From positions 552,001-616,000 of the forward strand of contig CAJNDS010001669.1 in the NCBI GenBank assembly GCA_905221605.1: a DNA stretch of 64,000 bases, in the 5' to 3' direction. Under the pieces are notes generated by a model that made no database searches, was not told the DNA's origin, and saw only the letters and a program-made list of their open reading frames with translations. Position 1 is the stretch's first letter. Each line of letters opens with the position of its first letter. A program made the position numbers and the translations under genes. Source of the stretch: Symbiodinium natans (taxonomy: Eukaryota; Sar; Dinophyceae; Suessiales; Symbiodiniaceae). This document shows positions 1 through 11,355 of the stretch, one piece after another.

Positions 1-139
1 TAAACCCCTAAAACCCCAACCCCAAAAGGAAAGAAAATGCACAACATCCCAAGGCCAGGTGGGTGGGGGAGGTTGACGGACTTACTGGAGGGTTAGTGTA
101 GGGTTCGTTTAGGGTCTAGGGTCTAGGGTTTAGGGCTTG

Positions 140-230
140 TTCATGGGTAGTTTCAAGCTGTTAGAAGGTCATAAGCATAGCTACCATACTTCTAAGGCCT
201 TGTTAGAACTACCCATGAAACTACAAGTAG
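140..230. mobile_element. MITE family A copy
   Basis: The left arm TTCATGGGTAGTT and the right arm AACTACCCATGAAACTAC are inverted repeats around about 65 bases of centre. The same arms recur at more than a dozen places in the window (family A; fullest form TACTTGGAGGTTCATGGGTA). There is no coding capacity, so it would be non-autonomous. Confidence 0.6.
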
Positions 231-365
231 TACTTACGTAGTACCCTAGCCCTAAACCCTAAACCCCCCTGAGACCACAAACTAAAAGAAAGTAATTCAG
301 GTCGGGGCCGGCACGGGCTCGTCCGAGAACAGGTCGATGACGCAGTTCATCTGACACTCTTCGCC

Positions 366-511
366 TTGGCCGATGGGTGGGTGGTGGTGGGTAGTGGTGG
401 GTGGGGGTGGGTGGGGTGGGTGGGGGTGGGTGGGTGGGGGTGGTGTGGGTGGGGTTGGGGGAGGGTAGGGGAGGGTGGGGTGGGGCTAGGGATGGGGGGG
501 GGGGGGGGGTG
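366..511 (+). repeat. GGGTGG-rich minisatellite ending in poly-G
   Basis: About 145 bases made almost only of G runs of 3-5 separated by T or A, ending in a run of about 14 G. The + strand has many G-tracts suited to quadruplex formation. No coding function is inferred. Confidence 0.8.
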
Positions 512-1109
512 TTTTGGTTGCGTGCAAGCCAAAAACATATTGTTTGCAAATTCCTGCCGAAATTCGACGCATTTGTCGGAGGGGAGGGGGGGAATCGTCG
601 ATATTTACAGCACGTTTGGCACTTATGAACGGCGAAGACTATTTGCTTTCTGGGTTGGGGTGGGGGGGGGTTGCGGGGCACTGTTTCCATCTTCGGCATG
701 CCCCTTGCGAAACACTGTTGAAGCAGTGACCTTCTTGTTCGAACACCATGACAGCAGTGACGTGCGAAAAACAAGTCTGGGGGGGGGGAGGGCTTGGAGC
801 AAAATCATCGGTATTTACTGCACTTCGGCTCTTTTCATCAGTGAAATGTACTGTTTTCTTGGTTGGGGTGGAGTGCAGTGGGCACTCTTTCCATCTTCTT
901 CAGCCCCCTGTGCGACAGCACTGACGAGCGAAACAAAGGTTTTGCCAGAAAGCTGTGTTGCTAAAACCCCACGTTTGTTCAGGAATCAACATGCGTTCCA
1001 CAGCGGCGGAAGACAGACTCTCCGAGTCATAAGTGGGTTATACGTATGGTAGGTATACTAAGTACCCTACAGGCCCTACTGAAAACTACCCATGAACCTC
1101 CAAGTAGCC

Positions 1110-1162
1110 CTAAACCCTAAACCCTAAACCCTAAACCCTAAACCCTAAACCCTAAACCCTAC
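1110..1162 (-). repeat. Interstitial telomere-like tract (CCCTAAA, about 7 units)
   Basis: Uninterrupted CCCTAAA heptamers abutting the right end of a MITE family A copy (about 1030-1107). It is a plant/alga-type telomere unit at an internal position. Confidence 0.9.
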
Positions 1163-1539
1163 AAGTGGCAAACTGCAGCTGAGCCTCAATACCACACGTC
1201 CTCTGCATCGAACCACCCAGAATTGCTGTATTCTTGGCAGCTTTCCTTGGCCGCTTTAAGGCGGTCCAAGGATCCCCGCCGGTTTTCTAAACATGAGTTA
1301 GGGTTTGGGGTTTAGGGTTTCGGGTAACAACACCTGACGTGGCTCTCCAGCTTGCATGCCAGAGAAAGAGCAGAGAGCAGCTGGACATGTGTAGACGGGC
1401 ATGCCGCTGACAACTAAAAGTCAAAATCCAGGCGCCAACTCAACAGAATGAGAATGAAAGCTGACTAATGCAGATCATGAAGGACAACAACGCAGCGAGC
1501 AAATTGTCCTGCCTAATAGCTGTTCAGCACGGACATCGC

Positions 1540-1668
1540 TTGGAGGTTCACGGGTAGCACCAGGTGTAGGGCGATAAGTATGGCAACTATACTTACAACC
1601 CCTATACTTACAATACCCTATTTAGGGTACTGTATAACCCTAGTTATGACTACCTATGAACCTCCAGG
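1540..1668. mobile_element. MITE family A copy, without telomere insertion
   Basis: Left arm TTGGAGGTTCACGGGTAG and right arm CTACCTATGAACCTCCA form an imperfect inverted repeat flanking about 90 bases rich in TTATAAC/GTTATAA-like half-palindromes. No open frame with recognisable protein. Confidence 0.6.
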
Positions 1669-1721
1669 CAAGGGAGGCCTTTTTCCATCTGGGCTGGGTG
1701 GGGAATGCCCTACCCCAAACC

Positions 1722-1835
1722 CCAAACCCCAAACCCCAAACCCCAAACCCCAAACCCTAAACCCTAAACCCTAAACCCTAAACACCTAAACCCCTAAACC
1801 CCTAAACCCCTAAACCCCTAAACCGCAAACCCTAA
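1722..1835 (-). repeat. Mixed telomere-like tract (CCCCAAA, CCCTAAA, CCCCTAAA)
   Basis: Three unit types follow one another in blocks: heptamers CCCCAAA, then CCCTAAA, then octamers CCCCTAAA. The blocks look like separate local expansions rather than one telomerase product. Confidence 0.85.
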
Positions 1836-2863
1836 ACCGCAGAGGCATCTTCTTCTCTCCGACATCGGCTTCGTGCTTGTTGCCTTCTGGTGTCCGCTGC
1901 TCTAAGCTCTAGGGTTTGGGGTTTAGGGTTTGGGTTTAGGGTTTGGGGTTTAGGGTTTAGTGCTTTGGGCTTAACACCCAGATGCTATTCTCGCACCATG
2001 CCTTCTGCACCCCAGCGTCGCACTTGCGATAGCCGAAGAACCACAGCGCAGTTGCCTTCGCCATGTCGACTCCTTGGACAGCACCCAGAAAAGTCATACT
2101 CGGACCCTCAGGATGTACCCCTTAAGAGGTTCCCTGAATCTACACCTAACGTGGCTCTTATATTCCCTTTTTCGGATGTACCCCGAAACATGGCCCTTAT
2201 GTTTTTGTAGAGGATCTTTCAAAAAGGGTCCCAATAACCAAGGGTACAACCTTTAGGGGTTGCCAAACTAAGAACTGCAGCTCCGGCAAGAAAAACCAAG
2301 GCGGCTTGCCAGGAGACCTCATTATCGACCTTCCGCGTTCGCCAGCCCACTGAGGAAACACCGGAAGGAATAGCAAACTCCAACATTTCCCTGCCTCCTT
2401 CTTTGTAGCCTTCAACATGAATCATGTAACAGCCCACCCAGACTTTGTGCCCCTAAACCTACACCCCGAAGCACTTCCGCCAAGCAGCCTGCCGGTCGGA
2501 CCGTGGGACGGCTGGGGGATGGGGCCGGTTGGGGGTGGCCCGGGAATGAGGGGGAATCCTAAACCCTAAACCCTACAATCCTACAACCCTAAACCCTTTT
2601 GCATCTGGACTCCTACAACCCTAAACCCTAAACCCTAAACCCTAAACCCATGGAGGAGGGGCGGGCACGGAGCCGCTAAAGGCAGCGGAAGCCCTGGAGC
2701 TGTGCAGGGAGAACCACGGACAGCAAAAAGAGAGAGAGGGGGCGGTAAGCCTTATAAACCCTAAGCCCCCAGGGCTAGGAGGGAGCTGCCAAGGAAAGAA
2801 CAATACGGTTTGAGGTATCGGGCCTTTTGCGAGCCCAGAACTGCCAGCAGCACAGGCAGCATC

Positions 2864-2944
2864 GGGGTTCAGGGTTCAGGGTTCAGGGTTCAGGGTTCAG
2901 GGTTCAGGGTTTAGGGTTTAGGGTTTAGGGTTTAGGGTTTAGGG
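2864..2944 (+). repeat. TTCAGGG block followed by TTTAGGG block
   Basis: About six TTCAGGG units run directly into about five TTTAGGG units. The variant unit has been amplified as a homogeneous block. Confidence 0.85.
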
Positions 2945-3206
2945 GACAGCGTCTTCTGCCCTGCCTGGCTATGCGGCCGCTGCGACCGGAATGCACGACT
3001 CCGCCAGCGGGGGGGACACCTTGCAGGCGGCCCTACCTACTTTGGAGGTTCGTGAATGGTCATAAGTAGTGATATAAGTACCCCAAGTAGAGTTATATAG
3101 TAGGGTTATATGTACAGGAACACTTAAGGGGGAAAACAAATGTTTACATCATCTCTGAGTATCTCCTGATCTTGGGACCTGTGTGGGGGGGGGGGGGGTA
3201 GGGGAA

Positions 3207-3244
3207 CCCTAAACCCTAAACCCTAAACCCTAAACTCTAAACCC
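3207..3244 (-). repeat. Telomere-like tract (CCCTAAA)
   Basis: About five CCCTAAA units just after a poly-G run at 3186-3198. Confidence 0.8.
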
Positions 3245-4081
3245 TCACTCGTCCCCATCCTCTGGTCGAAACAGGACCCAGAAGAGCCCAGCAAGAAGTG
3301 CTCAAATCGATCCCCAAAGTCCGAACCCTCTTGCTCTGAGCATTCTGCGACTTCACCCGGTAAGTTCCCTCAATCAGAGCTCTAGAAGCCTTCGACTGGA
3401 CAGAACTATCGTGTTCCAGATGACAGAACGTTCCGAAAGTTGTGAGAGGCATACTCGTGAAAAGAAAGCAAGCAACTCTCTGTGAGATAAGACTCATAGA
3501 CCCAGAAATTTCAAGCCCTACAGCCTAAACCCTGCCGACCCTACTTCGATTCTTGATTCTGGGGGCACCAAAACCCTAAACCCTAAACCTTTGAGGGCTG
3601 AAGCCTTGGTCACTCCGTGGCCATGACCCCATGAATGCCGCAAGGACTGCCGCCAGTGAAGCCGCACAAGGGTTTAGGGTTTCGGGTTTAGGGTTGGGAC
3701 GTCTAACTATGCGTGCCTCTCTGTGGGGTTTCTTGCGCTTCTTGGGTGCTCTGTGGGGCAAAGTCAGGGGCGTCTCATCTCCAAAATACATCGGGCGGAT
3801 GGCCATCTACGGTTACATCAGCTGGGCCGAGGACTTGGAACTGTTGGCATTCTTCACCTGCTGGACTATCCTTCTCTATGCTCTATCTGTGCCAAAAGCA
3901 CGCGGACATGAGACACGAAGATGCACACACGTGCATCATTGCTTCATGCGGGTTCGTGAGTGCGCAGTCTGCAGCACGCCCTTTTGCTCGCCGCACCTCA
4001 CCATGAAAAACATCATCTCCTCCTGGGAGCATTGCAGACAACGATCCCTGATAACATGGGCGGGCCGAGGGGGGGGAGGGG

Positions 4082-4147
4082 GGTTTAGGGTTTAGGGTTT
4101 AGGGTTTAGGGTTTAGGGTTTAGGGTTTAGGGTTTAGGGTTTAGGGT
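4082..4147 (+). repeat. Telomere-like tract (TTTAGGG, about 9 units)
   Basis: Perfect TTTAGGG heptamers. They are followed at 4150-4217 by a MITE family A remnant ending CCCATGAGCCTCCAAGTAG. Confidence 0.9.
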
Positions 4148-4335
4148 TACTTATAAGCCTATTTTAGGGTACGTACTCATGACCATGCTTACAACTCCCC
4201 CATGAGCCTCCAAGTAGAGCCCGCGAAGCCCTTAAACCCTAAATACAGGCCTTGGTTGGGTCCGGCTTAGAAGATGCTTATGGCATGGCAGTCCGCTTCT
4301 TGTGCCGATGGCTGCGACAATTCCCAAAGAGCCCA

Positions 4336-4580
4336 AAACGACTTAACTAAGGAATCGACCTTATATCATGATGGGGTCCTTAGTATGATTCAAGGAATAT
4401 TCCTTAATTCAGGAATAGACCTTATATCATAATGGGATCCTTAGTATGATTCAAGGTATTTTCTTTAATTCAGGAATAGACCTTATGTCATACTGGGATC
4501 CTTAGTATGATTCAAGGTACATTCCTTAATTCAGGAATAGACCCTATGTCATAATGGGATCCTTCGTATGATTCAAGGCT
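4336..4580. repeat. Tandem GGATCC-type palindromic repeat, about 60 bp x 4
   Basis: A unit of about 60 bases containing ATTCAGGAATAGACCTTAT, GGGATCCTTAGTATGATTCAAGG and imperfect AAGGAATATTCCTT palindromes is repeated about four times. The same core words occur in dispersed family B elements, so this looks like an internally amplified copy. Confidence 0.75.
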
Positions 4581-6150
4581 TATGCACCCTAAACCCTAAA
4601 ACCTAAACCCTAAACCCTTGCTTCAGGGGCATTGGGCTCTCTGGGTCACAGTTCCAGTTCTCAGAGAGGGCCCGCCCAATGCCCTCAAAGGAACTTGCAC
4701 CTGAACTCTTAGAGTAAAGGGGCCCCGCAAGCTCGTTGAAAATATAAACCCTAAACCCTAAACCCTAAAACCCTAAACCCTAAACCCACCGAGGGTCTGG
4801 GTAGACCAGGATGCTCCGCCGGAATGTGAACGCCGCCGGCGCGGTCGGCGTGGCACCAGGGCAGGGTGGTGAGGCGCGGTGTGCCTGTGAGGCCTGCAGC
4901 TATTCTAAGGGTTTAGGGTTTAGGCTTTTAGGGTTTAGTATATTGTGTTATTTCAGGACATTTTTTTCTATAAGTATGCTTTGTATTATCTTAATACTGT
5001 GTTATATTACTAATTTATTTTAGTCTGCTATACTAGTATTCTAGTATTCCAGTACAGTACCCTGTTATCTGTACATATTACTATACTTTCGTATCAATAT
5101 ACTTTCCTTTTAGTCTAGTGTTCTCTTATTCTAGTATTCCGTTCTCATAGGATCATACTAGCTGTTTGCTATATTGTTATGTTGTTATATTCTTGTACTA
5201 CTATAGTTGTTATCTTGTTATAACTTTATAAAGTGATTTGGGGCTTTAGCTAGGGTTAAGATGGGAGGGTGTCAGGTAAGATCCTCATTGCTTCGCCCTT
5301 GGCGACGCTGGCTGATATCGAAGGCTGTTTGCCAGTCTCAGCACAGGCCTTGCGCGGCTTCGATGCCTCTTCAGCCTTTTAGGGCTTAGGGTTTAGGGTT
5401 TAGGGTGAGAGGCGGGGGGACTACTGGCGAATCACAACGGAATTCGGATGCGAGAGACAGTGCCAAGCTGCCTTGATTGCAAGGCTCGTTCGGTGTAGGG
5501 TGAGTGCGCAAGATTCGCACGCACGGTTTATCTATGCACAATGGCCTGGATACCTGTTTAGAATCTTAAGCTAAGTCACAATATGAGGGTTGTATCGTAA
5601 ACAACATCCAACCCAGCTTGCCGTTTACGAAGATAAGGGGCCCTAGTAGAGACCCCAAATAAGTAGTAAGAACCCAACAATGTCGGAAACCCGCACATAG
5701 ATCTTGAATGGCGATGCCTGCCGTAGAGTGGCCGCCGCCTTGCGCAGCGCGTTCAAATCCTTGTCCTGCGGCTCACTTCCGTGCAACCTTTTGGGGTTTA
5801 GGGTTTACGGGTTTAGGGTTTAGGGTGCAACCCCCCCAGAAAGGGTGTGGAGCCCAGGCGGGACGCCCAACAAGGCAGGACTAAAGAGGGACCGACCTTA
5901 GGCCCCAAATCTCTAAACCCTAAACCCTAAACCCTAAACCCTAAACCCTAAACCCTAAACCCTGACTCCCTCCAGCACTCCTCCAAACAACACGCCGCGC
6001 TACGCCCAGACACGAGCCCTTCAATCGACAGCTGGAAAACAGAGACGCCCACACCAAGGCACATTCTAGAAATCAATCGGTTTAGGGTTTAAGTTCATGG
6101 TTTCGACTCTCACACTCGCACAAGGCCGGCAATGCATCGATGGTTTAGGG
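4580..6150. other. Gene-less stretch: telomere-like fragments and AT-rich filler
   Basis: Short CCCTAAA tracts (4744-4790, 5915-5963) and TTTAGGG fragments alternate with single-copy-looking DNA. An AT-rich segment (about 4940-5225) is built from degenerate TATTCTAGTATTC-like words. No gene is supported. Confidence 0.6.
5915..5963 (-). repeat. Telomere-like tract (CCCTAAA, about 7 units)
   Basis: Near-perfect CCCTAAA heptamers in otherwise single-copy-looking DNA. Confidence 0.9.
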
Positions 6151-6260
6151 TTTAGGGATTAATTCTGGGGACACAGCGCGCCAGCACTCCTGCACCGCTC
6201 CACCGGCGCCCAGCAGGCAGTGGGGGCTACCACGGCCTTGCTTGGACGGCAACATCCAAA

Positions 6261-6378
6261 GAGTCGAATCTCACCTCCATGCGTTTTTGTTTTGGCACGG
6301 AACTTAGGGAATCGAATTTGACCGACATGCGTTTTTTTGGGCATGGAGCTTCGGGAATCGAATCTCACCTCCATGCGA
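6261..6378. repeat. Short tandem repeat, about 50 bp x 2.5
   Basis: The words GAATCGAATCTCACCTCCATG, allowing a few changes, and TTTTTGGCACGGAACTT-like spacers recur three times at about 50-base spacing. Non-coding. Confidence 0.65.
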
Positions 6379-6379
6379 T

Positions 6380-8640
6380 TTTAATTGGCGCACCCTTCAG
6401 GGTTGAAAGGGTTTAGGGCTGTTTGGAGGTCAAGGTTTAGGCTTGCGAAGAGCCGGGCAAGCTGAACATCAAGACTCTTGCAACCCGGAGAGCCCAATGC
6501 TTCCTGAATCAATAAGGAATATGCCTTAACCAGGTAACGCCCTTGCTTGCGGCCCCGCGCGTTTTGCGCGGGTCTCGTTGCAGTCGGAGACAAGAAAACG
6601 CGAAAAAAACTTATGGTTTTTTGCGTGTTGCATTCGCGGGACGCGTTTTGACCATTGCCAAAAATCATCACCGCCAGCATGGGTTCGGTGCTCGCGAGCG
6701 CGAAAACACTGCGATGTTTTCGAGACGCGCGCATGGCACCCAAGAAAGTGCTTGCTTTTCGAACGCTGTTTTCGCAGGAGAACACTGCGCAGAGCGATGT
6801 TTTCGACGACGTGGACGTGTGCGATTTTCAGAGGATCGCAAGACCATCGCACAGAAGACAAGAGCTAGGACTGATGGGTGAGGGACCTTGGGGATGAGGC
6901 AGGTGGCAAGGCGACAGGTTCGGTGAAGACCACGGCTTCGGGTTCAGGGTACAGTGAAGGTGAAGCCCGAGAATCTGCAGGAGTCTCAAAGTCACGTAAT
7001 TACCTCCCCCCCCCCAAACCTCAAAGGCCTTGAAGTCCGGAAACCTGCTGAAATCCGTAAACCTGTTCGGGGCCGCATTCATGGGCGTTAGCCTAAACCA
7101 TGATAGGGATCCGGTGATCCGATTATGGTTTGAGGTCTACTCTCGAATGCGGTCATTTCTCGCAACCCCCGGTCAAGGGACTGAAGGAGGGCCCTGACAC
7201 GGGACCTTAGGGGGTATTGTAGGGGCTGCATAGGTTATATACTTAGAGGTTCATGGTACTTGCTTACCACTCATAACTGGCTTATAACTTATAACCCTAC
7301 TTATAGTTGGGATAACCCCTACAAGGCCCGCTGAGGGGTATTACAAGTGAGGTTACAAGTGCAGTTATAATTGGTTAGTAAGTACCATGAACCTCCAAGT
7401 ACTATAAAAGGTACAAAGACCTGTAAATGGTTGCGCGCGCCGTGCGTTCTACCCCCCCCCCCCCCAAATGGCATGGTATCCCCCCCCCCCCCCCCCCATG
7501 GTCTACGGTCTCGCCTAAACCTAAAGCCCTAAACCCTAAACTCTAAAAAGCAACCCACAAAGGGGGGGGGGGTACCATCCTAGGGCAGAAGGTGGGCAAC
7601 CATATATAGGGGTTGTATACGTGAATAACCCCCTTACGTCCCTTAACTCGGCCCTGTGCACCCTAAACCCCGAAACACTCAACGGTTATACGCCCCTGTT
7701 GAGCCCGGGAACTGCTTCATGCCAGGACTGAGGCCCGCGCTAAGCCCCCTGAGCCCTGCGTCCAGGTTTCACACCCGAAGCCCTAAACCCTAAACCCTAA
7801 ACCCAAAACCCTAAGCCCTACGTCCAGCTTTCACACTCGCTCCCGCCTTCATCACTGCTGCGCCACGCGCATCCCAGCATTCCTCTGAGCCGGCTTTGGG
7901 GGGTTGGAGTTTAGGGTTTGGGGGTTAGGGTGTTAGGAGTTTAGGAGTTTTTGTGCTTTTTGGGTTTTGTTTGGATTTGTTGGGTTTTGTTGGGTTTTTG
8001 TTGGGGAAGTTTTGGGGGTTTTAGGGGGTTGGGTGGTTATGGTTTTGGGGCGTTTGGGTGGTTTAGGGTTTTTTTGGGGCTGTCGGGTGGTTTAGGGTTG
8101 CAAGGACTTAGGGTGGTTTAGGGTTTTGGGGATCTTTGGGTTTTAGGTTTTAGGGTTTTAGGGTGGTCTAGGGTTTTGGGGGTCTTTGGGTTTAAGGGCT
8201 TTAGGGTGGTTTAGGTTTTAGTCTGCTAAGGTTCAGGGTGTATAGGGCATCTGGGTGATTCGGGCGTCGCTCCTTTGGCGTTCAGGGAAGGAACAGGGCG
8301 CCGATCGCGCTTCCTCCGCTTTTCAGTGAATGGCTTCACCTCACTGCTTCCATCTACACACTGCCCTGTGTCAAAAGCCCTATAAACCCTACAAACCCAA
8401 AAAAAAACCGCATAGACTCCACAAATCCCATCATATAAATTCACCCCCTGCCCCTAAATTAACCCTGAACCCTGAACCCTAAACCCTGAAACCCTAAACC
8501 TCCAAAACCCTAAACCTAAACCCAACAAACCCTAAAACCAAACCCTAAAAACCTAAACTCTAGGTCAGCTGTCCTTCTTGACAGGCACTCAGGACCCTCT
8601 TGGCCACTGGACCCTGGCAGGTTTGTTTCAGTGACTCTCG
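6380..8640. other. Gene-less stretch with GC-rich open frames, poly-C runs and degenerate G/T repeats
   Basis: Overlapping open frames on both strands at 6381-6897 show no domain and follow from GC-rich composition. A MITE family A copy lies at 7240-7401. Poly-C runs occur at about 7451-7465 and 7481-7497. At 7900-8225 the + strand is a decayed G/T-rich tract with a roughly 60-base periodicity (GGTTTAGGGTTTTGGGG-like words). I see no gene. Confidence 0.55.
7240..7401. mobile_element. MITE family A copy (long form)
   Basis: Arms TACTTAGAGGTTCATGGTAC and GTACCATGAACCTCCAAGTA are inverted repeats. The 120-base interior carries several short TTATAAC/GTTATAA inverted pairs. No telomere-like insertion. 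Confidence 0.7.
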
Positions 8641-8661
8641 GGCACAAGTTCCCTATGAACA

Positions 8662-8755
8662 GGTTTAGGGTTTAGGGTTTAGGGTTTAGGGTTTAGGGTT
8701 TAGGGTTTAGGGTTTAGGGTTTAGGGTTTAGGGTTTAGGGTTTAGGGTTTAGGGT
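8662..8755 (+). repeat. Telomere-like tract (TTTAGGG, about 13 units)
   Basis: Perfect heptamers over more than 90 bases. Confidence 0.95.
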
Positions 8756-9182
8756 CAGCATTCTGACCCCTAAAACGTCTAGGGATTTAGGCTTCGCGCC
8801 CTCGACCCTTCTGCAGCAAAATGAAACGACCATTCGCTCTCTCCTCCAGACCTCCACCTTCCATTCATCAAGGGGATTCCGTATAGTAATTATTTGAGGA
8901 ATGCCTAAACCCTACATCCTAAACCCTAGAAACCCTAAACCCCAACTCAAGCGTACCGTCCTCTCTGGGATTATAGTCCATACTAAGGCATTAGTGGGCT
9001 TTAGCTACGGGGGCCCCCCGAAGTGACGAAGCCACCCCCCAGCCGATACACCCCAAAAGATATACAAATGGTTTAGGCTTTAGGGTTTAGGGGCCTAAAC
9101 CCTAAACCCTAAACCCGAAACCCTAAACCTCTGCAGCCTCTGAAGCCAAAGATTCCAGTACCATGACTCCTTCGCTAGGGAA

Positions 9183-9360
9183 TACTTGGAGGTTCATGGG
9201 TACTTATAACCACCATTAAGGGTTTAGGGTTTATCGTTTAGGGCTACTAGGAGGTACTTATAACCACAGTTATAAGTCTACTTGTAACCTAGTTAGGGAT
9301 TAGGGGGCTTATAAGTACAGTTATTCTGACGGGTTAGAAGTACCCTGAACCTCCAAGTAG
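9183..9360. mobile_element. MITE family A copy with internal telomere-like insert
   Basis: Arms TACTTGGAGGTTCATGGGTA and TACCCTGAACCTCCAAGTA are a near-perfect inverted pair. About 25 bases of TTTAGGG-like repeat (9221-9245) sit inside the element, so the tract arose after, or within, the inserted element. Confidence 0.75.
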
Positions 9361-9564
9361 TCCTGGACTTTTAACAATAAGCATCCTCATATGATTTAGG
9401 GTACATTCCTTCATTGTGAGTTTCTGGGCAATCTACAAGCCCTGTGAAGCCCAATTACTATACCCTACAAGCCCTATCACACCCACAAACCCCTCCAGAC
9501 CTTATAACCATCAAAACCCTACAAGCACTCCAAAACCCCATCAGGCCCTCCAAATCCTACGAAG

Positions 9565-9635
9565 CCCCAAACCCTAAACCCTAAACCCAAACCCTAAACC
9601 CTAAACCCTAAACCCTAAACCCTAAACCCTAAACC
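9565..9635 (-). repeat. Telomere-like tract (CCCTAAA, about 9 units)
   Basis: Heptamers with one CCCAAA slip near the start. Confidence 0.9.
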
Positions 9636-9639
9636 TCTG

Positions 9640-11160
9640 CTCAAACCCTGGCGAACCCAGAATCGCCACCGTGCGGCCACACTCTCTTGGAGCCAAGGCA
9701 AATCTTCTTCCCGGGGGTCCTCCACCCAGGCGGCTAGAGCCTGTAAAGGGCAGGGGGCTTTTCCGAAAGGTGTTGGGGCTTGGAGTTCGGAGGTAGGGTT
9801 TGGGGATTAGGGTCCGCCGACCCTGGCGGCGTGTTGGACCCAACCCTCCAAACCCCCACCCCCCCCCACCGCCCCACCCCCCCACCTACCCTCCCCCCCT
9901 ACCCCCAACCCTCCCCCTTGTTTCACGCAGCCCCCCGCCTCTTCAAGACTTTTAAGACTGTCTGACGGGGGTTTTAGCAAAACCCCTCCAAACCCCCACC
10001 CACCCCCCCCCCCTTTTCTCCCCCTGCACCCCCCATCCAGGGGGTTGCCTATGTTGCAACCTTACGCCAACCACTCCAACAGTTCGAAGCCTCTACCCGT
10101 CAAACCCCCAAACCCTGGTTTAGGTGAAGAGTTTAGCGTTTAGGCTTTAGGGTAACAACAATTTCCGGCTTTGAGGGTTGAGAGGTTTCGGGCCTCTTGG
10201 GTCGGCGGCCTGAGCCGGAGGCTGCTAAATTTGGGGTTTGGGCTTTCAGGGATATCTTTCGCGCAGAGGGCAGAGAGACCAAAGCCCCTTTTGCTACGGA
10301 AAAGGGATTAGGGTTTGGGGTTTAGGAATATACCTTAAACCATATAGGCGTCGTTTGTACGTTGGGCTCTTTGGGATAGAGATTTGACAGGGCTTTTCGA
10401 GATCAATTAGGCCTTTACCAGGTTCTTGTTCTTTGTTTGGTTCTTTTGGGGTTTTAGGGATCCATTAGGCCTTTGCCAGGTTTTAGTTTTTGTTTTTTTG
10501 GGGGGTTGGGTCATCAGACCAGCCGCATTCAACGAGCCAAACCAGTGAACCATAGCCCTCAAGCCCTCCATAATAAAACGGGCGTATGTATGTATGTATA
10601 TATATATATATATATTTATTTATTTATTTATTTATACACACATCCCTCTTAAGGACCGTTAATATAAGGGTGAACATCCAACCTCGCATGATGAAAGCCT
10701 TCCATTGAGAGCGAATTCTTGGGCTAGCACAAGAGCCAAGCCCCTAAACCCTAAAAACTAAAAACCCTAAACTTCAACCCCAAACTACCCTAATACATAC
10801 AAACCCGAAACCCGAAACCTCTCAACAATAAGCCCTTCAATCCCAAAACGCCTCCGCAAGCGCAGGGATGTCGTTCTCATCGAGGGCCGCGATGGCGCGC
10901 GCCGTGTTGCTCTCCATGCATGGACCTCCCTGGAGAGGCGCGATGAAAACCCCCATGATTAGGATTCAGGGTTCAGGGTTTACGAGTACTGTAAGGCTTT
11001 AGGGTTTAGGGTTAGGGTTTAGGGTTTAGGGTTTGGGGTTGAGGGTTAAGGGTTTAGGGAGAACAATACAGCACCCCTGAAACAGGGAAGGGGGGTGCCT
11101 TACAAAGCTTCCACGCAAAACTCCAAGGGTCCCTTCCTTCACAAGAAGACCTCTTATTAC
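9640..11160. other. Gene-less stretch with C-rich and TA microsatellite DNA
   Basis: Contains a C-rich tract (9838-9925), a tandem duplication of about 70 bases with ATTAGGCCTTT words (10401-10505) and a GTAT/TA/TTTA microsatellite (10586-10634). Telomere-like scraps occur throughout. No gene is supported. Confidence 0.6.
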
Positions 11161-11355
11161 CCGAAACCCCTAACCCTAAACCCTAAAACCCAAAAACCCT
11201 AAACCCTAAACCCTTTTTGCATCCGGGCTTGGGGAGTCGGCCGGGAATGATTGACTATGGCTGAAAGATGGACACTTCTCTCCAAGACTCGTGCTCGGGA
11301 GACATATCCAAACTGAAAGTACCAGTACAAGCTACAAACAAACGGACCACCGAAT

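Larger units (their letters stand above)
1..1105. other. Gene-poor repeat region with G-rich tract
   Basis: No gene is supported. The stretch holds telomere-like fragments, two MITE-like inverted-repeat copies (about 140-230 and 1030-1107) and a G-rich strand of GGGTGG-type repeats at 366-511. Long open frames on both strands here are products of the low-complexity G/C tract: their proteins are Gly/Trp- or Pro/His-rich with no recognisable domain. Confidence 0.6.

Noticed and set aside
366..1052. Open frame of 228 residues on + and Pro/His-rich frames on -
   Set aside because: Composition follows from the GGGTGG tract; no domain, and the frames overlap on both strands.
6381..6897. Overlapping frames on both strands in GC-rich DNA
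   Set aside because: No domain; mutual overlap in five frames is typical of GC-rich non-coding DNA.
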